A stretch of DNA of 25,330 nucleotides from the NCBI GenBank assembly GCA_046757585.1, contig JBHHYR010000034.1:1-25330 (forward strand), read 5' to 3'. The first letter of the stretch is position 1, and every line of letters starts with the position of its first letter. A program made the translations under genes and the position numbers. Shown one piece after another: positions 22,294 through 25,330 of this stretch. This DNA comes from JBHHYR01 sp046757585 (GTDB taxonomy: Bacteria; Desulfobacterota; Binatia; HRBIN30). The notes beneath the pieces were generated by a model. The model did not search any database. It was not told the origin of the DNA and saw nothing but the letters and a program-made list of their open reading frames with translations.

Positions 22294-23931
22294 ATGGCAG
22301 CTAAGATTGTGAAGTTCAGTCAGGATGCACGTGACCGGATCTTGCGCGGCGTGAGTGTGCTTGCGGATGCCGTGACGGTCACCCTCGGCCCCAAAGGCCG
22401 CAACGTGGTGCTGGAAAAATCGTTCGGCGCCCCCAATATCACCAAAGACGGTGTGACCGTCGCCAAGGAAATCGAGCTCGAAGACAAGTTCGAGAACATG
22501 GGCGCACAAATGGTCAAGGAGGTGGCGAGCAAGACCTCCGACGTGGCCGGTGACGGTACGACGACGGCAACGCTGCTGGCCCGTTCGATCTACGCCGAAG
22601 GGGCCAAGATGGTGGCGGCCGGTCACGATCCCATGAGCCTCAAGCGGGGTGTCGACCGGGCGGTTGAAGTGGTGGTTGGCGAACTCAAGAACATCTCCAA
22701 GCCGACGAAGGACCAGAAGGAAATTGCCCAGGTCGGCACGATTTCCGCCAACAACGACCGCACGATCGGCGAAATCATCGCTGAGGCGATGAACAAGGTG
22801 GGCAAAGAGGGTGTGATCACGGTCGAAGAGGCGAAAAGCCTGGAGACGACGCTGGAAGTCGTGGAAGGTATGCAGTTCGATCGCGGCTATCTCTCCCCGT
22901 ACTTCGTCACCGACCCGGATAAGATGGAGGTCGTCCTTGAGGATGCCTACCTGCTCATCCACGAGAAGAAGATCAGCAACATGAAAGATCTCCTGCCCGT
23001 GCTCGAAGCGATCGCGCGCACCGGGAAGCCGTTCGTCATCGTTGCCGAGGACATCGAGGGTGAAGCCCTCGCTACACTGGTGGTGAACAAGATCCGCGGC
23101 ACGCTGCATTGCGTCGCCGTCAAGGCACCCGGGTTCGGCGATCGGCGCAAGGCGATGCTCGAGGACATTGCCATCCTGACCGGCGGACATGTGATTGCAG
23201 AAGAGCTGGGGATCAAGCTCGAGAACGTCACCGTGAACGACCTGGGTCGCGCCAAGCGCATCGTTGTCGATAAGGACAATACCACCATTGTCGACGGCGC
23301 CGGCAAGAAAGCCGACATCGAGGGCCGCATCAACCAGATCCGAGCGCAGATCGATGAGACCACGTCGGACTATGATCGCGAGAAGCTGCAGGAACGATTG
23401 GCAAAGCTGGTGGGCGGCGTCGCGGTGATCCGCGTGGGTGCGGCAACCGAAGTGGAAATGAAGGAGAAGAAGGCACGTGTCGAAGACGCGCTGCACGCGA
23501 CACGCGCTGCCGTGGAGGAAGGCATCGTGCCCGGCGGCGGCGTAGCGCTGATCCGCTCCTTGAGCGCCCTCGATGGCCTCCGGGTCAAGGACGACGAGCG
23601 CGTCGGTGTGAACATCGTCCGTCGGGCCCTGGAGGAACCGTGTCGTTGGATCGCCAACAATGCCGGCTGGGAAGGTTCCATTGTCCTCGACCGGGTCCGA
23701 AACAACAAGGGCGCCTTCGGCTTCAACGCCGCCGCCGAGCAGTTCGAGGACCTCATGAAGGCGGGCATCGTTGATCCCACGAAAGTGGTGCGCACCGCGA
23801 TGCAGAACGCGGCATCGGTGGCTGGCCTCCTGTTGACCACAGAGGCGATGGTTGCCGAGAAGCCCGAGGAGAAACAGACGCCACCGATGCCGCCGGGAGG
23901 CGGTATGGGTGGCATGGGCGGCATGATGTAG
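22294..23931 (+). CDS. groEL: Chaperonin GroEL
   Basis: A 545-residue 60-kDa chaperonin that folds proteins in a double-ring ATP-driven cage with GroES. ATP-site motifs are present: TLGPKGRNVVLEKSFGAP, the DGTTTAT loop near residues 87-93, and GIVPGGGVALIR. The C-terminus ends in the classical Gly-Met repeats (GGGMGGMGGMM). A strong AAAGGAGG site lies before the ATG. An intrinsic terminator follows 26 bases after the stop. It is a type I chaperonin without unusual insertions. A large open frame on the opposite strand is a codon-bias shadow. Confidence 0.99.
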   Translation: MAAKIVKFSQDARDRILRGVSVLADAVTVTLGPKGRNVVLEKSFGAPNITKDGVTVAKEIELEDKFENMGAQMVKEVASKTSDVAGDGTTTATLLARSIYAEGAKMVAAGHDPMSLKRGVDRAVEVVVGELKNISKPTKDQKEIAQVGTISANNDRTIGEIIAEAMNKVGKEGVITVEEAKSLETTLEVVEGMQFDRGYLSPYFVTDPDKMEVVLEDAYLLIHEKKISNMKDLLPVLEAIARTGKPFVIVAEDIEGEALATLVVNKIRGTLHCVAVKAPGFGDRRKAMLEDIAILTGGHVIAEELGIKLENVTVNDLGRAKRIVVDKDNTTIVDGAGKKADIEGRINQIRAQIDETTSDYDREKLQERLAKLVGGVAVIRVGAATEVEMKEKKARVEDALHATRAAVEEGIVPGGGVALIRSLSALDGLRVKDDERVGVNIVRRALEEPCRWIANNAGWEGSIVLDRVRNNKGAFGFNAAAEQFEDLMKAGIVDPTKVVRTAMQNAASVAGLLLTTEAMVAEKPEEKQTPPMPPGGGMGGMGGMM

Positions 23932-23957
23932 CTTGCGATCCGATTCACCTTCCCAAT

Positions 23958-23994
23958 GGCCCTTCGTGTGTTGCACGGGGGGCCTTTCTTTTTC
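23958..23994 (+). terminator. Intrinsic terminator of groESL
   Basis: An 11-base-pair stem (23958-23968 with 23974-23984, including two G-U pairs) closes a 5-base loop and is followed by a T-rich run TTTCTTTTTCT. This is the clearest rho-independent terminator in the window and ends the groES-groEL transcript. Confidence 0.9.
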
Positions 23995-24040
23995 TGCAGC
24001 AGCGCCAGCCGCGGACGCAACCGTGTACGGCCCGTGCCTC

Positions 24041-24583
24041 CTACCGTCTCGCGAGCTTGCTCTTCAGTCGTTCGACCGCACCGGCCACTCCGGGACGTTC
24101 CGGCGCCTGTCCGGCTGCCATCCGGCATTGCCTGAGCGCATCGTGTAACCGGCCGAGGAGTTCCAAGCTGAGACACAGGTTGAAGTGCCCTTCTGTGAAC
24201 TCCGGCCGCAGCTCGACGGCGCGTCGATACTCACCGACGGCGGCTGCGATCTGCCCAGCCGACAGGAGCGCGACGCCGAGGTTGTTGTGCGTCTCGGCCG
24301 AGTCTGCGTCGAGTTGCAAGGCGCGCCGGTATTCCTGGATCGCGGCCTGGCGCTCACCGATATCGTACAAGACGAGAGCCAGGTTGCTGTGTGCGTCAGC
24401 TGACTGCGGCCTGAGCCGGAGCGCTCCCCGGTATTCGGCGATGGCTTCGGCGCGGCGGCCTGCATGGTGCGCTTCCACCGCCTTTTTGTAGTGCGCCAGG
24501 TATCCTTCGTTGACACTCGGCCCGCAGGCCCACGTCAGCAATACGGGCAACGCAACGATTCCTCGCAGAACGGTTCTCTTCAT
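24041..24583 (-). CDS. TPR-repeat protein, probable lipoprotein
   Basis: A 180-residue protein with a short hydrophobic signal (VLRGIVALPVLLTWAC) and C20, possibly lipidated, although the residue three places before the cysteine is Thr rather than the usual Leu, so the lipobox is atypical. Four tetratricopeptide repeats follow (about residues 26-161), each near 34 residues, for example SADAHSNLALVLYDIGERQA and AETHNNLGVALLSAGQIAAA. TPRs mediate protein-protein binding; the partner is unknown. The frame is open far upstream to 25084, but the ATG at 24581-24583 is the one with a signal sequence. It converges with groEL and is divergent from the CoA-transferase. Confidence 0.8.
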   Translation of the reverse strand: MKRTVLRGIVALPVLLTWACGPSVNEGYLAHYKKAVEAHHAGRRAEAIAEYRGALRLRPQSADAHSNLALVLYDIGERQAAIQEYRRALQLDADSAETHNNLGVALLSAGQIAAAVGEYRRAVELRPEFTEGHFNLCLSLELLGRLHDALRQCRMAAGQAPERPGVAGAVERLKSKLARR

Positions 24584-24767
24584 ACCAACGGGCAGAAGCA
24601 CATTTCGCACCCTGCAGGCCTGGCCCCAAAAACCTGACGCCGCGGGGCCGTCAGGAAGCGGCCAGGCTCCTGCGAGTTCGACAGCTGCGACGGGGATGTG
24701 GCACCTCTTTTCTCCTGGCTGCTTCTTCGAGTAATATCGGGCTACTACATCTGCAGGAGATGCACGT

Positions 24768-25330
24768 ATGCCAGGCCCGCTGGAAGGAATTCGTGTTGTG
24801 GAACTGGGCTTCTGGGTCGCTGGCCCCGGCGCCACCGGCGTCATGGCCGACTGGGGCGCCGATGTGATCAAGATCGAGCCGCCCGACGGCGATCCGTTTC
24901 GTGGTGTGTTCCTGAACGCTGCCGGCTTGGATGTGCCGTGGAATGCGCCCTTCGAGCTGGATAACCGGGGGAAGCGCAGCATTGGGCTGAATTTGCAGCA
25001 GCAAGATGGGCGGGCTGTCGCGCGGCGATTGCTAGCCGCTGCTGACGTTTTTGTCAGCAACTTACGCCCGCAGGGCCTGCGCAAGTGCGGCCTGAGCTAT
25101 GAGGAGGTACAGCCGCTCAACCCGGGGCTCGTGTATTGCCACGTGAGCGGTTACGGCGTGAGCGGCGACGACAGCGATCGGCCAGCCTATGACGTGGCGG
25201 CGTTCTGGTCTCGTGCCGGCATTGCGGCCTCCTTGGTTCCCGCTGGGGCCGAGCCACCGCAGCAGCGTGGCGGTATGGGCGACCACTCGACTGCGCTGGC
25301 GGCGGTGGGCGCCGTGTGCGCCGCGCTGGT
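24768..25330 (+). CDS. CaiB/BaiF (class III) CoA-transferase, partial
   Basis: The first 187 residues of a class III CoA-transferase; the frame is still open at the window edge and a full protein would be about 400 residues. These enzymes move CoA between carboxylic acids, for example in carnitine, bile-acid, oxalate or aromatic-acid metabolism. Family motifs are PLEGIRVVELG at the start, GADVIKIEPPDGD, NRGKRSIGLNL, ADVFVSNLRP and the catalytic aspartate D172 in GMGDHSTALAAVGAV. A GGAGA ribosome binding site lies 9 bases before the ATG at 24768. The acid substrate cannot be predicted from this part. The divergent TPR gene starts 184 bases away. Confidence 0.92.
   Translation, partial: MPGPLEGIRVVELGFWVAGPGATGVMADWGADVIKIEPPDGDPFRGVFLNAAGLDVPWNAPFELDNRGKRSIGLNLQQQDGRAVARRLLAAADVFVSNLRPQGLRKCGLSYEEVQPLNPGLVYCHVSGYGVSGDDSDRPAYDVAAFWSRAGIAASLVPAGAEPPQQRGGMGDHSTALAAVGAVCAAL

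Noticed and set aside
22249..23976. 575-codon open frame antisense to groEL
   Set aside because: Composition is a His/Leu/Asp-rich shadow of strong GroEL codon bias; it has no known domain and GroEL is certain.
24696..24712. Sigma-54-like TGGCAC before the CoA-transferase
   Set aside because: The downstream element reads TTTTCT rather than TTGC, so the invariant GC is missing.
1..25330. CRISPR arrays, tRNA or rRNA genes, IS elements, prophage or defence genes
   Set aside because: No direct-repeat arrays, transposase, integrase, tRNA-like folds with CCA ends, or rRNA sequence were recognised on reading the window.

Overview
This is a GC-rich (about 60-65 percent by eye) chromosomal segment of a Gram-negative bacterium. 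It carries mostly housekeeping genes plus a few lineage-specific ones. The order lptC-lptA-lptB-rpoN-hpf-ptsN-ptsH is typical of proteobacteria in the broad sense. A secreted protein combines a Thr/Pro-rich linker with C-terminal EF-hand/dockerin-like repeats, a style common in Deltaproteobacteria-like lineages such as Desulfobacterota, Myxococcota and Candidatus Binatota. I infer that kind of organism, Binatota-like being my best guess; there is no rRNA to confirm it. No tRNA, rRNA, CRISPR array, insertion sequence, integrase or phage gene was seen.

Layout, left to right: (1) minus strand, a phosphatidylcholine synthase cut by the left edge and a cold-shock protein. (2) Plus strand, 1.5-10.6 kb: the Lpt lipopolysaccharide-export genes, sigma-54, hibernation factor, PTS-Ntr proteins EIIA and HPr, then metK and ahcY (SAM cycle), then a fused beta-gamma carboxyltransferase of malonate-decarboxylase type. 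(3) Minus strand, 10.7-17 kb: nitrilase, moeA, a secreted matrixin-like protease and a second moeA fused to a periplasmic-binding-protein-like domain. (4) Plus strand, 17-19 kb: a PhaR-type regulator overlapping a luciferase-like flavin monooxygenase. (5) Minus strand: an eight-haem cytochrome c resembling hydroxylamine oxidoreductase, divergent from a ferritin-like protein. (6) Plus strand: a DUF507 pair, then groES-groEL with a clear intrinsic terminator. (7) A TPR lipoprotein (minus) divergent from a class III CoA-transferase cut by the right edge.

Themes: envelope building and nitrogen/carbon PTS regulation on the left; methyl-group metabolism in metK-ahcY; molybdenum cofactor maturation by two MoeA proteins; and redox chemistry (octahaem cytochrome, ferritin-like protein, flavin monooxygenase). 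I do not see one self-evident new defence or mobile system. The best leads are the orphan HAO-like octahaem cytochrome, the stand-alone MdcD-MdcE fusion, the structured metK leader behind a good promoter, and the secreted protease lying between two moeA genes.
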